DNA from: Bacteroidia bacterium
GTDB taxonomy: Bacteria; Bacteroidota; Bacteroidia; B-17B0; Aurantibacillaceae
Assembly: GCA_014378485.1 (NCBI GenBank)
Contig: JACMNO010000061.1
Span: forward strand, 213,485 to 277,484
DNA: 64,000 nucleotides
Direction of reading: 5' to 3'
Positions 47,994-57,073 of this stretch are shown here, piece after piece. Below the pieces are notes generated by a model. That model worked only from the letters and a program-made list of their open reading frames with translations. It was not told where the DNA came from and searched no databases. The translations under genes were made by a program, and so were the position numbers. Within the stretch, counting starts at the first letter, position 1. Every line of letters begins with the position of its first letter.

Positions 47994-48025
47994 AAAACCC
48001 ATCTGCCAAAAGGAGGATGGGTTTT
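47994..48025 (-). terminator. Terminator-like hairpin after rpoZ
   Basis: Perfect 10-bp stem AAAACCCATC / GATGGGTTTT with a 12-base loop. On the minus strand it ends in TTTTTATTTAT, just before the coaBC start, so it may reduce read-through from bamD-rpoZ into coaBC. Confidence 0.8.
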
Positions 48026-48050
48026 GTTATGGTGGACACAATGCTAAAAT

Positions 48051-48380
48051 TTATTTTGTTTCTTCTTTAGCAGGGTTTCTGAAATAGGTTTTATCTTCTA
48101 AAAATTCATTGATAGAGATCAAAGATGGTTTTGGTAATTTTTCGTAAAATTTAGAAATCTCAATTTGTTCTCTGTTTTCAAATATCTCTTCTAAGTTATC
48201 AGAATGACTGGCAAACTCAGCTAATTTAGCTGATAATTCTTCTTTCATTTCGGAACTAATCTGGTTAGCACGTTTTGAAATGATAGAAATTGATTCATAA
48301 ATATTTCCGGTAGGACCATCAAATCTTCTGATATCACGAGTTACGGTAGTAAGTTCCGCGTTTGTTTTTTTAAAATCCAT
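48051..48380 (-). CDS. rpoZ: RNA polymerase omega subunit, Bacteroidota type
   Basis: A 109-residue protein of the phylum-specific RpoZ/omega family. The N-terminal half (VTRDIRRFDGPTGNIYESIS followed by IISKRANQI) aligns with the omega core that helps assemble beta-prime. The rest is helical and charged. It begins 1 base after the bamD stop, and the order bamD-rpoZ-coaBC-porD is typical. Confidence 0.85.
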   Translation of the reverse strand: MDFKKTNAELTTVTRDIRRFDGPTGNIYESISIISKRANQISSEMKEELSAKLAEFASHSDNLEEIFENREQIEISKFYEKLPKPSLISINEFLEDKTYFRNPAKEETK

Positions 48381-48381
48381 T

Positions 48382-49194
48382 TTACTTTTGATTAAGATTA
48401 CTTTTTATTTTCACACAACTCTCATAAACAGTTTCTGCTTTCTGCAAATAGCTGCTTTTAGGGTACAAATCTACTAATTTTAAATAACTTTCCATAGCTA
48501 AATTTAATCTTTCTAACTTTTTGGTTTCCACACTGTTAACCGCTAACAGATAATAAGAGTCAATGGTCGTAAATAATATCTCATCAATATAATTGGATTC
48601 AGGAAAATCTTTCATGAAATTTCTTCCGGAAGCAATAGCGGCCTTGTAATCACCAATATTAAAATATTGATTAGTAATATCGTGTTCTTTTTGTTCCAGT
48701 TTCCCTCTTAATATATCATTGATCTTATTGCAGGAATCGATCCTTGTACTTTCAGGATATAAATCAATAAAGTTCTGAAGTTCTGCCATCGCATTTTTTG
48801 TATCGGTTTGATCTAATTTATAGATTGGTGAATTCAAATAATAGCAATAGGCATTCATATATAAACATTCTTCAGCATGTTTTCCTGTAGGAAAACTTCT
48901 ATAGTAGTTTTTAAAATGGTACTGGGACAAGGCATAATCGCCCTGGTAGTAATTACAATAAGAGAAGTAGTAATAAATTTCTTCTGCTTTGTCCGTCCCT
49001 TTATAAACAGGGATCAATTCTTCAAATAAGGCGCTGGCTTTTACATAATTACCTTTGGCAAAATATTGATTAGCGCGTTCAAGCTTCAGTTCATAATTTG
49101 AACTTTTTAATAAACGGTTATATCCATCGCAACTTGTTAATGCAATGGCACCAAAAATAATAAAGTATATAGCAAGTTTTTTCAAGAAGGTCAA
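48382..49194 (-). CDS. bamD: BamD, outer membrane protein assembly lipoprotein
   Basis: A 270-residue lipoprotein with lipobox IALTSC (Cys at about 23) and a TPR-like superhelix (ERANQYFAKGNYVKASALFE, YYYFSYCNYYQGDYALSQYH, ECLYMNAYCYYLNSP). BamD works with BamA to insert barrel proteins into the outer membrane. It is the first gene of the bamD-rpoZ-coaBC-porD cluster. Confidence 0.9.
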   Translation of the reverse strand: MTFLKKLAIYFIIFGAIALTSCDGYNRLLKSSNYELKLERANQYFAKGNYVKASALFEELIPVYKGTDKAEEIYYYFSYCNYYQGDYALSQYHFKNYYRSFPTGKHAEECLYMNAYCYYLNSPIYKLDQTDTKNAMAELQNFIDLYPESTRIDSCNKINDILRGKLEQKEHDITNQYFNIGDYKAAIASGRNFMKDFPESNYIDEILFTTIDSYYLLAVNSVETKKLERLNLAMESYLKLVDLYPKSSYLQKAETVYESCVKIKSNLNQK

Positions 49195-49272
49195 AGATAA
49201 GTTTTTTAGTGAAACTGAAGCTGTAATTTTGTTAAAGAAAGTTAGTGAAAAAGTATTGAAAGAAGTAAGTAT

Positions 49273-49310
49273 AAAGATTCAAGATAAAGGATTTTTATAC
49301 TTGAATCTTT
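49273..49310 (-). terminator. Terminator-like hairpin after the ABC transporter gene
   Basis: Perfect 11-bp stem AAAGATTCAAG / CTTGAATCTTT with a 16-base loop, 10 bases past the stop codon at 49320. The T-run is weak. Confidence 0.55.
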
Positions 49311-49319
49311 AACACTAAA

Positions 49320-52300
49320 TTACTTTTTCTTAAAACTAATATTTCCTAGGGCGTCTAGCACTTTTTTAAAGACATCAAAATAAAGCATTATCATTAATAA
49401 TAAACTCATTAACCAGATTACTGCTATATTGAACCAATAAGTGGGTATTAAATTCCCCATGAAACGTTTATTAGGTGCATAAAAATGAGCAGCGCCGATA
49501 TTCGACTCAATAGGATCTAAGTAGATTGGTTCAATTCTTTGAATGAGCGTTCCATCATGCTCAAGGCAACGATCGCCAAGATCATTGCTATTAAGCATGA
49601 ACTGATCTAATGCCTCATTTGTATAATCATCTTTTAACGCAATGAATTTGTCATTACCCAATTGCTTGATGAGTTTTTGTGTTACGCCATCAGATTGACC
49701 CCTCGCTTTATTTTCGAAGTTAATATAGTGTTCGTTAATTTTAGAAAGGAATTGTTTTAATGAAGCAGCAACTGCAGATGTATATTCCTTAGGGTTTAAC
49801 TGATTGATCCCATCAAATATATATTTGTTTTTTAAGAATGCCTGTTCTTTTAATAATTCATTCTTCAATAAAGCAAAATCCCTTTCCAACTCTTGTTTAT
49901 TGATATCAGCTTTTAACATAGATCCCTCGATCTTAGTCATTTTATTTTGAAGCTTCGGAATCCAGTAAACTTTTTTATAAGAAGCAATGCTTATCGCTTT
50001 GTCGTACTTATAATAATTTATCTCGTATTTGTTGGATTTAAATTGATTAACGGCCAATGCCTCGAAAGCCCAACGGCTGGCCATGATTTCGCCGGCTAAT
50101 GGAACTCCGCCCTGCTTTGCCAATGTTGGATTTAATTTGTCAAATTTCACAACTACACCGGCTAATAACAATTGAGGAATAATTAAGAACGGAATTAAAA
50201 TGTAAATGGTAACGGCACTATTAAAGGCACTTGAAATATTTAAACCCAACATGTTTGCGAAACATGAAGCAGTAAATAATACCATCCAATAATCCATCAG
50301 CATATCGTTAACGCCTAAAATTAGGTTACCAACTATCACAAATGTTAATGTTTGTAAAGCAGATAACACAAACATGATAATGATTTTGCTCCACAAATAA
50401 CTTCCTTTACTTAAGTTTAAGAAAGATTCACGTTTACGTATCTTCCTGTCCCTGATAATCTCTTCCGCAGAAACCGTTAAGCCAATAAACAATGCTACCA
50501 CTACCGACATGAACATGTAAGCTGGCATATTTTCATTCTCCCGGTAAATGTATCCTTTGGTATTATCAGCATCCGTATTAAAAAAACGGATTAGGTAGGC
50601 TAAAATAAATGCTAATAATGGTGCTTCAATAAAATTGATTAACAAATACTGAGTGTTAGTCAGTTTGCTCAATACATCTCTGGTAATAAAAACCTTAAAT
50701 TGTTTAAAGGCATTTGGTATTTTAAAGATGGCTTCCGGAATCTCATCCTGATGTTTAATGTCGCCAATGGTTGATTCTATTTTTTCAACGTAATTTTTAT
50801 TCCACTCACCTGGACTTGTTTTACGGTTATGTGTTAAATTACCGTATTCATCCAATACCTTACTTTCAATAATATTAAAGATTAATTCTGGGTTAACGTT
50901 ACCACAGTTCCAGCATTCGCTTTCTTCGGCATTCACATGCTGTACCAAAGTTTTAAAGTAAGATACCGCATCCACAGGATTTCCGTAATAAATTGGATAT
51001 CCTCCAACATCCAGAATTTTCAATTTATCAAACATTTTAAAAATATCGGATGAAGGCTGATGAATTACTACAAAGATCAATTTTCCTTTTAAAGATAATT
51101 CTTTTAAAAGGTCCATAATGTTTTCAGAGTCACGCGATGATAAACCAGAAGTAGGCTCATCAACATATAAAACAGATGGTTCACGAATTAACTCCAACCC
51201 AATATTTAAACGCTTACGTTGTCCGCCGGAAATGGTTTTTTCTAAAGGTGATCCGACTTTTAATTCTTTGGTTTCCGACAAACCTAAATCTGCTAATAAA
51301 GAATGACATTTTTTAGCGATCTCCTCATCCGTTAAATTTCCAAAACATAATTTGGCATTATAAAATAAGTTCTGGTAAACTGTTAACTCTTCAATTAACA
51401 AGTCATCCTGGGTTACGTGTCCGATAACTCCTTCAACAAATTTTTTCTCAACATGGATGTTTTTGCCATTAATTAACACCTGGCCTCCGCTTGGAATTTC
51501 AACACCATTTAATACATTTAGTAAAGTTGATTTTCCTGCACCTGAACCACCCATGATTCCGATTAACTTTCCACTTTCTTCACGAATGTTGATGTTACGA
51601 AGACCTAACTTCCCACCCTTAAATTTGTATTCAATGTTTTTTGCTTCAAAGGATATACGCGCTTTTGAACTATCAGCTAAAAAACGGCCAATAATATCAC
51701 TGTAATAAATTGGATTTACTTTTGAGTTTCTTAAAGAAGAACCCGGCGTTAAAATGTGTATACGATCTTTTGAGATTCCTTGTCCGTTCAGCTGTAATTC
51801 TATGTTACCGTAAATACGCAGAGCATACATGCCAACGCTGTCAATCTGAATCACACGAACATCAGATGTTAGTGTGTCGCAATAAATATGTTTACAGGAA
51901 TTTTCGTATCCGTTTTCTTTATTATTAATAACCAGGATGTTTGGTGTATCCGGAATCTTTTCAGCGGTATCTTCAACAAAAGCTCTTAACTGATTAAATT
52001 CCTCAACAGAAATATTAAAGGTGTCGGCAACAGTAACAACAAATTCATTTTCCTGTTCAGAAATTTCATCAGAAGAATAAATGAATTCTAATAAACGTAT
52101 TAATACAATAACCTTTTGTGGCTGTTCCAATTCTTGGTTAATCTGCGTACAAATCTTTAATACTTTAACTGAGTTTAATGAGGTACGCTTAGCTGATCCG
52201 TCTTTCTTTTTAGAACCTGCCTGCTGTGCTTCTATGAATTCATCGAAAATAACCAGGTATTTCTCAACCTGTTCCTTATTTAGTTGTTGTTTTAAAAAAG

Positions 52301-52394
52301 ACTCAACAATAGAACGACCTGTGTTGCTAATTCCATCAACTTTGGCAATAATGGCAAACATTTGCATTAAGGCTCGAAGTATTCGTTCACTCAT
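49320..52394 (-). CDS. ABCG-like transporter fused to a TerB-like N-terminal domain
   Basis: A 1024-residue half-transporter-like protein. Residues 1-130 form a helical TerB-like region (LRALMQMFAIIAKVDGISNT, KILKVC-type helices). A beta-rich segment (about 155-240) follows, then an ABC domain with Walker A GGSGAGKS at 282-289, signature SGGQRKR at about 389, and VLYVDEPTSGLSSRDS as Walker B and D-loop. The ABC-2 membrane part (about 600-780) has several helices, and a last helix pair lies at the C-terminus (IAVIWLMSLLLMIMLYFDVF). Such fusions are widespread in Bacteroidota; the substrate is not known. It stands alone, divergent from the helicase gene. Confidence 0.85.
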   Translation of the reverse strand: MSERILRALMQMFAIIAKVDGISNTGRSIVESFLKQQLNKEQVEKYLVIFDEFIEAQQAGSKKKDGSAKRTSLNSVKVLKICTQINQELEQPQKVIVLIRLLEFIYSSDEISEQENEFVVTVADTFNISVEEFNQLRAFVEDTAEKIPDTPNILVINNKENGYENSCKHIYCDTLTSDVRVIQIDSVGMYALRIYGNIELQLNGQGISKDRIHILTPGSSLRNSKVNPIYYSDIIGRFLADSSKARISFEAKNIEYKFKGGKLGLRNINIREESGKLIGIMGGSGAGKSTLLNVLNGVEIPSGGQVLINGKNIHVEKKFVEGVIGHVTQDDLLIEELTVYQNLFYNAKLCFGNLTDEEIAKKCHSLLADLGLSETKELKVGSPLEKTISGGQRKRLNIGLELIREPSVLYVDEPTSGLSSRDSENIMDLLKELSLKGKLIFVVIHQPSSDIFKMFDKLKILDVGGYPIYYGNPVDAVSYFKTLVQHVNAEESECWNCGNVNPELIFNIIESKVLDEYGNLTHNRKTSPGEWNKNYVEKIESTIGDIKHQDEIPEAIFKIPNAFKQFKVFITRDVLSKLTNTQYLLINFIEAPLLAFILAYLIRFFNTDADNTKGYIYRENENMPAYMFMSVVVALFIGLTVSAEEIIRDRKIRKRESFLNLSKGSYLWSKIIIMFVLSALQTLTFVIVGNLILGVNDMLMDYWMVLFTASCFANMLGLNISSAFNSAVTIYILIPFLIIPQLLLAGVVVKFDKLNPTLAKQGGVPLAGEIMASRWAFEALAVNQFKSNKYEINYYKYDKAISIASYKKVYWIPKLQNKMTKIEGSMLKADINKQELERDFALLKNELLKEQAFLKNKYIFDGINQLNPKEYTSAVAASLKQFLSKINEHYINFENKARGQSDGVTQKLIKQLGNDKFIALKDDYTNEALDQFMLNSNDLGDRCLEHDGTLIQRIEPIYLDPIESNIGAAHFYAPNKRFMGNLIPTYWFNIAVIWLMSLLLMIMLYFDVFKKVLDALGNISFKKK

Positions 52395-52506
52395 AGTATT
52401 TTAATTAAAGTAATTGTTACAAAATAAGAAGGCAAGGTACTAAATATTAACTATTTAACAAATATCGCAGGAATATTTTATAAAAGCATTAATTTTACAT
52501 TATCTA

Positions 52507-54861
52507 ATGAATAATTCTCTTGTAAATATTAGTCCAGCAGAGCTTGCCGCGCGGTGTATTAATCAAACCAATAAACCTGTTTTTTTGACCGGAAAAGCAG
52601 GAACTGGTAAAACCACTTTTTTAAGAAACATCATTGAGCAAACCCATAAAAATGCAATTATAGTTGCACCTACCGGTATTGCCGCAATTAATGCCGGGGG
52701 TGTTACCATTCATTCTCAATTTGGTGTGCCTTTTGGTTTATTTATTCCCGATAGTAGTTTTAAAGTAGATAACGTTCAGGTCAAAATAAATACACCATTT
52801 ACCATGGTTAAGCATTTGAACATGCGCGAACAGAAACGTAAGTTGTTACAAGAGCTTGAATTGTTGATAATTGACGAGGTTAGTATGTTAAGAGCTGATT
52901 TGCTTGATACAATTGATTTTGTTTTGAAGAATATTCGCCGCCAGCAGCATAAACCTTTTGGTGGCGTGCAGGTTTTATTTATTGGTGACCTGATGCAGTT
53001 GCCACCGGTTGTAAAAGAAGAAGAATGGCGGGTTTTAAGAAATTATTACAACAGCATTTATTTTTTTGATGCCCAGGTTTTGAAAAATGAAAAGCCGGTT
53101 TATATTGAACTGGATAAGATCTACCGTCAATCTGATAATACGTTTATTGATCTGTTAAATAACCTGAGAAACAATAAAGTTACCCAGGCCAATATCGATC
53201 TTTTAAATACTTATTATAAACCGAATTTTGATATTTCTTCTGCTTTAAATACAATTACTTTAACTACGCATAATAACAAGGCTGATACACTGAATCGTTC
53301 TGCCCTGCAGGAATTAAAGGGAAAGTCGTATTTTTTTTATGCAAAAGTTGAAGGTGAGTTTAATGAATATGCGTATCCCGTTGAATCAAATTTGGAATTG
53401 AAACAAGGCGCACAAATCATGTTTATAAAAAATGATGTGAGTGGAAAGCAACAGTTTTTTAATGGCAAGATAGGGGTAGTGTCTTTGTTAAATGATAAAG
53501 AAATTGAAATTGATTTTAAAGATGGGAGTAAACCTTTTTTATTGGAACATTACCAATGGAAAAATATTAAATATGAATTAAATGCAGTAACCAATGAAAT
53601 TGAAGAAACAGACATTGGAAGTTTTATTCAGTATCCTATTAAATTAGCATGGGCCATTACTGTTCATAAGAGCCAGGGATTAACTTTTGAAAAAGCCATT
53701 TTGGATATTAATCGGGCCTTTGCTCCCGGACAAGTTTATGTGGCTTTATCAAGGTTAAAATCATTGGATGGTTTGGTGTTGACTTCCCCGATACAGTTTA
53801 ATGCTATTATACAAGACAAGGTATTGACTGAATATGCAGATAATAAACCGAAAAACGAGGAAGTAAAGCAGCTGATTGACCAGGAAACTGTTTTCTTTTT
53901 GAAATCATACCTTTTAAAAACTTACGATTTTATCTGGTTATATTCCTGTTTAAAGAATCATGTGGCCGGTTATACAATGGCTGAGAACAAATCCAATAAA
54001 CAAAAACATGCAGTCTGGGCAAATGACCTGTTGAAGAAATTTGAACCCTTAAAATTAAATGCTGATAAGTTCAGCAACCAACTTTTGGGGATTTTTGAGA
54101 GTAATGATTCTGAATATCTGAAAATGATTGAGGCAAGACATGTTGCTGCGAAAAATTATTTTTACCCGGTTTTAAAAGACCTTTCTAAATCTATACTGGT
54201 ACAAATTGAATTGGTGAAAGAAGAAAAGCAAATTAAAGCTTATCTTGAAGAATTGCTTGAACTAGAAGGATTATTATTTAAACATTTACAACAGTTTGAT
54301 AAGGTGTCATTGGTTATTAATAATGTATTAAATAACCTAGAATTTAAAAGACAACAGCTAAAATCGGATCATCATCAGCATGAACGATTGGAAATGGTGA
54401 GGCAGAGTATTGCCCTGACTGAGAAAATTGCTTTTGAGGAAAGGGCTTCGACGCGCTCAGCTACGAAAAAAAATAAGAAAATTAAAAAAGAAACTACGAC
54501 AACTGAGCCTGTCGAATTTACCGCAGTTACCAAAGTTTCAAAAAAAACAAAAGAACCTAAACCCGACACCAAAGAGCTGAGTTTTGGCTTGTACAAAATG
54601 GGAAAAACGATTGGTGAAATAGCCATTGAACGTGGCTTTGCGATTACCACCATCGAAAATCACCTGGCTCATTATGTGAGTCTTGGATTAATTCCCGTAA
54701 CGCAATTTATTTCAAAAGAAAAGTTTAACGCGATTATTATCTGTTCTAAAAAACATGAAGGATTTGCTTCCACGCCAATTAAGCAGGAGCTTGGGGATGA
54801 TTATTCTTATTCTGATATTAGGTTTGCTTTGGCTACTCAAAAGCACATAAAGCCAGAATGA
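52507..54861 (+). CDS. PIF1-type ATP-dependent DNA helicase with C-terminal helix-turn-helix
   Basis: A 784-residue superfamily 1B helicase. Motif I is GKAGTGKT at 29-36, then VAPTGIAAINAGGVTIHSQF (Ia), LLIIDEVSMLRADLLD (II), LFIGDLMQLPPV (III), and AWAITVHKSQGLTFEKAILD plus VYVALSRLKSLDGLVL (V-VI). A helical middle region is followed by a Lys-rich linker (about 640-690) and an HTH_40-like end (MGKTIGEIAIERGFAITTIE). The linker is encoded by a REP-like inverted repeat (54447-54516). PIF1 helicases resolve structured DNA such as forks and quadruplexes. Confidence 0.92.
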   Translation: MNNSLVNISPAELAARCINQTNKPVFLTGKAGTGKTTFLRNIIEQTHKNAIIVAPTGIAAINAGGVTIHSQFGVPFGLFIPDSSFKVDNVQVKINTPFTMVKHLNMREQKRKLLQELELLIIDEVSMLRADLLDTIDFVLKNIRRQQHKPFGGVQVLFIGDLMQLPPVVKEEEWRVLRNYYNSIYFFDAQVLKNEKPVYIELDKIYRQSDNTFIDLLNNLRNNKVTQANIDLLNTYYKPNFDISSALNTITLTTHNNKADTLNRSALQELKGKSYFFYAKVEGEFNEYAYPVESNLELKQGAQIMFIKNDVSGKQQFFNGKIGVVSLLNDKEIEIDFKDGSKPFLLEHYQWKNIKYELNAVTNEIEETDIGSFIQYPIKLAWAITVHKSQGLTFEKAILDINRAFAPGQVYVALSRLKSLDGLVLTSPIQFNAIIQDKVLTEYADNKPKNEEVKQLIDQETVFFLKSYLLKTYDFIWLYSCLKNHVAGYTMAENKSNKQKHAVWANDLLKKFEPLKLNADKFSNQLLGIFESNDSEYLKMIEARHVAAKNYFYPVLKDLSKSILVQIELVKEEKQIKAYLEELLELEGLLFKHLQQFDKVSLVINNVLNNLEFKRQQLKSDHHQHERLEMVRQSIALTEKIAFEERASTRSATKKNKKIKKETTTTEPVEFTAVTKVSKKTKEPKPDTKELSFGLYKMGKTIGEIAIERGFAITTIENHLAHYVSLGLIPVTQFISKEKFNAIIICSKKHEGFASTPIKQELGDDYSYSDIRFALATQKHIKPE
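54447..54516. repeat. REP-like inverted repeat within the helicase reading frame
   Basis: TTCGACGCGCTCAG at 54447-54460 and CTGAGCCTGTCGAA at 54503-54516 are reverse complements at 12 of 14 positions. They share the TTCGAC..GCTCAG core of the intergenic copies at 14452 and 63913. The 70 bases encode residues about 647-670 of the linker and keep the frame open. Confidence 0.75.
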
Positions 54862-54961
54862 TTACTTTTTTTATTTAGAATTTCTTTTAATTTGTAAAAA
54901 TCGTTGTACTTTACTTTTTAGGATATAAGTTTTGGTAGAAGTTAGTAAAATAAGAAACAAA

Positions 54962-55304
54962 ATGTGCGAGACCTAAATCGATGATGAAGGAATTCTTGTT
55001 TTAAAACCTTCTGATAATGCAGACATTGATCTTGAAGAAGTAAAGTCCTGTTTTAAGGCTTATAATCAATTAGGAATTGGAACTGATAAAAAAGTGTCGC
55101 AAATAATTGTTCAATGAGATTCGTTCTACCAGTATCATGGCCAATGCAATTTGCCTTAGATCTTTACCTATTCGATTAATAATAAATGTTTATGTAAGGC
55201 TTAACAAACCTACCGTTCCAACAAAAACATTTAATTCTGAAGCTACTGCTTTAGAATGGATCAACGATTTCAGATCAGCGTTTTTGAAAAAAGTAATGGG
55301 TTAA
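54962..55304 (+). pseudogene. Broken DUF7793/STAS-like small protein gene
   Basis: Conceptual translation from ATG 54962 gives MCET, a stop (54974), then IDDEGILVLKPSDNADIDLE and EVKSCFKAYNQLGIGTDKKV up to a second stop at 55115. The rest continues in another frame: MANAICLRSLPIRLIINVYV, RLNKPTVPTKTFNSEATALE and WINDFRSAFLKKVMG. Together these look like one protein of about 125 residues of a Bacteroidota STAS/SEC14-like family. One in-frame stop and a frame change with probable deletion disable it. The surrounding gap, 54862-55339, holds nothing else. Confidence 0.65.
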
Positions 55305-55339
55305 AAAACAAAAATTCCAAAAAGAGTTTATTGTAATAA

Positions 55340-55891
55340 CTACTTCACACGTTCAACGTATTCGCCAGTTTCAGTATTGATTTTCAATTTGTCTCCAATC
55401 ATCACAAAAACAGGTACCTGTATTTTAATGCCGGTTCCCATTTCAGCTGTCTTAACGGATTTTCCCTTAACGCCTTCTTCCGTGTAAGTCACTTCCAACT
55501 CAATATACTGAGGTAACAAACCACTTAAAGGCTTATCATTTTCATCAAAACGAATTTTCAAAACCATACCTTCCTGAAGAAATTGGATACTGTCTGCAAA
55601 TAAAATTTTGGGTATATGAAGTTGCTCATAGGTATCCTGGTTCATGCAAACCAAAAAATCGCCTTCCATAAAAAGATATTGCATTTCATATTCGTCCACC
55701 CTGATCAGGTCTACTTTTTCACCGGAACGAAAACGGATTTCACTTTGTTTACCGGTTTCTACATTGCGGCATTTTACTGAATAGATGGCATTGCCTTTAC
55801 CAGGGGTAATATGATCGTAGTCCAATACTTGAACCAGTTCATTGTTATATCTTAAAAATGCGTTTTTTGAGAGATCAGAAGTTGTAGCCAT
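55340..55891 (-). CDS. efp: Elongation factor P family protein
   Basis: A 183-residue three-domain EF-P. Domain I has the tip loop HITPGKGNA with Lys32 at the residue that is modified in many EF-Ps. Domain III ends VPVFVMIGDKLKINTETGEY, the family signature. EF-P relieves ribosome stalling at polyproline. The N-terminal region (SDLSKNAFLRYNNELVQVLD) and domain II are slightly unusual, so this may be a lineage variant. No lysylation enzyme is nearby. Confidence 0.92.
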   Translation of the reverse strand: MATTSDLSKNAFLRYNNELVQVLDYDHITPGKGNAIYSVKCRNVETGKQSEIRFRSGEKVDLIRVDEYEMQYLFMEGDFLVCMNQDTYEQLHIPKILFADSIQFLQEGMVLKIRFDENDKPLSGLLPQYIELEVTYTEEGVKGKSVKTAEMGTGIKIQVPVFVMIGDKLKINTETGEYVERVK

Positions 55892-55946
55892 AATTCGTTA
55901 TTTTTGAACCGCCAAGATAGTGTGTTGCATTGATATTGGCAAAATT

Positions 55947-56597
55947 TTATTTTATTTCAGAGAAAGGTTTATTCGTGATCCTATACAATTGCCAGTCTTT
56001 ATAATCATAATGCCACCATTCATATTTGTAAACTGTAAAATTTTCTTCCTGCATTTTTGAAATTAATAGGTCTCGTTTTTTTATTTGTTCTTCGGTTCCT
56101 CCGGTATAATCAAAATAGGATCGTTCCGTCATTTCATCATAAACACCCGGCATTGGTATTTCTTTCCCGGTTTTTAAATCATACAAGCTAACGTCAACAG
56201 CACAACCCCTGTTATGCCGGGAACCTTCTTTAGGGTCTGCCACAAATTTTTTATTTTCTTTGGAAGTAATGTCATAAAATATTTTAGTCACATCCCATGG
56301 TCTGTAACCATCAAATACCAGTAAGCCATAACCAAGTGGTTTTAAAGAAGCGTTTATTCTTTTCAGTGATTCGGCGGCATCCTTTTGTAAGAATGCACGA
56401 GCTTCTTTGTAAACTGCTTGTTTCGCAAAATTATTAGGAGTAGCGTATCTTATGTCCAACCGGATTGTTGAATCCATTTTAACCAATTCTACCAAATTGG
56501 TTTCTTTAAAATCCCCTTTTTCAATGGGTAATTTTGTTGCACAGCTGCTTAGTATAATAAGTAAACCGGATAGTATATAAATCGTTACTATTTTCAT
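55947..56597 (-). CDS. D-Ala-D-Ala dipeptidase (VanX/DdpX-type, M15D), lipoprotein
   Basis: A 216-residue zinc peptidase with a lipobox (ILSSC, Cys19). The metal and catalytic residues are in SRHNRGCAVDVSL (His128, Asp135) and EWWHYD (Glu193, His196), with LLVFDGYRPWDV as the second family motif. It hydrolyses D-Ala-D-Ala. The periplasmic lipoprotein form without vanA/vanH points to cell-wall recycling or nutrient use, not vancomycin resistance. Confidence 0.92.
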   Translation of the reverse strand: MKIVTIYILSGLLIILSSCATKLPIEKGDFKETNLVELVKMDSTIRLDIRYATPNNFAKQAVYKEARAFLQKDAAESLKRINASLKPLGYGLLVFDGYRPWDVTKIFYDITSKENKKFVADPKEGSRHNRGCAVDVSLYDLKTGKEIPMPGVYDEMTERSYFDYTGGTEEQIKKRDLLISKMQEENFTVYKYEWWHYDYKDWQLYRITNKPFSEIK

Positions 56598-56789
56598 GAA
56601 TGATAAATATAAATATTTTTTATCATTCTACTCCGTTGTTGATTATGTGATTTTATAACCACTTATAAGGTAGATCCCGCCACTTACAAGGTGGTGGATT
56701 TTTTTTATTCATTGTCGTTATAGATTTGTTTTAGAAATGAATTATGGAAAAAAATTGTTTGATGCGTCTAACTTATAAAATCTGAAATT

Positions 56790-57071
56790 ATGAAAACTCC
56801 CAATTTAATTGTTCGTATTCCTGAACCTTGCCACGAGGACTGGAACAAAATGCAACCTGATGCCAAAGGCAAGTTCTGTAACTCCTGCAGTAAAGCGGTA
56901 TTTGATTTCTCCACTAAAACAGATCAGGAGATCAAACAAATTTTAATTGAATATAAAGATCAAAAAGTGTGCGGACATTTTAAAAAGAGCCAGGTAAATC
57001 GGCCTTTAAACATCAAAGTGAATTTTAATAACCTGCCTAAAAACATCAGTTTCAGTAAAGCTTTACGATAG
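56790..57071 (+). CDS. Cys-rich N-terminal part of a frameshift-split T9SS protein
   Basis: A 93-residue frame with metal-site-like cysteines: Cys14-His15, Cys30, Cys33 and Cys61 with His63 (PEPCHEDW, FCNSC, KVCGHF). It ends in NISFSKALR and then a stop. Adding one base near 57062 would continue it as SKAFTIAVFLVFGSLLFSC into the next frame, the layout seen in intact Bacteroidota homologues. The Cys-rich part would lie in the cytoplasm. The function is unknown. Confidence 0.65.
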   Translation: MKTPNLIVRIPEPCHEDWNKMQPDAKGKFCNSCSKAVFDFSTKTDQEIKQILIEYKDQKVCGHFKKSQVNRPLNIKVNFNNLPKNISFSKALR

Positions 57072-57073
57072 CA

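Noticed and set aside
52081..52404. 107-codon plus-strand frame
   Set aside because: Antisense to the N-terminal part of the ABC transporter gene.
55947..56597. Vancomycin resistance gene
   Set aside because: VanX-like dipeptidase motifs are present but no vanH, vanA or regulator; the lipoprotein form suggests housekeeping.
56650..56715. Hairpin with CCAC..GTGG followed by a T-run
   Set aside because: The stem is short and mismatched and no plus-strand gene ends upstream, so I did not call a terminator.
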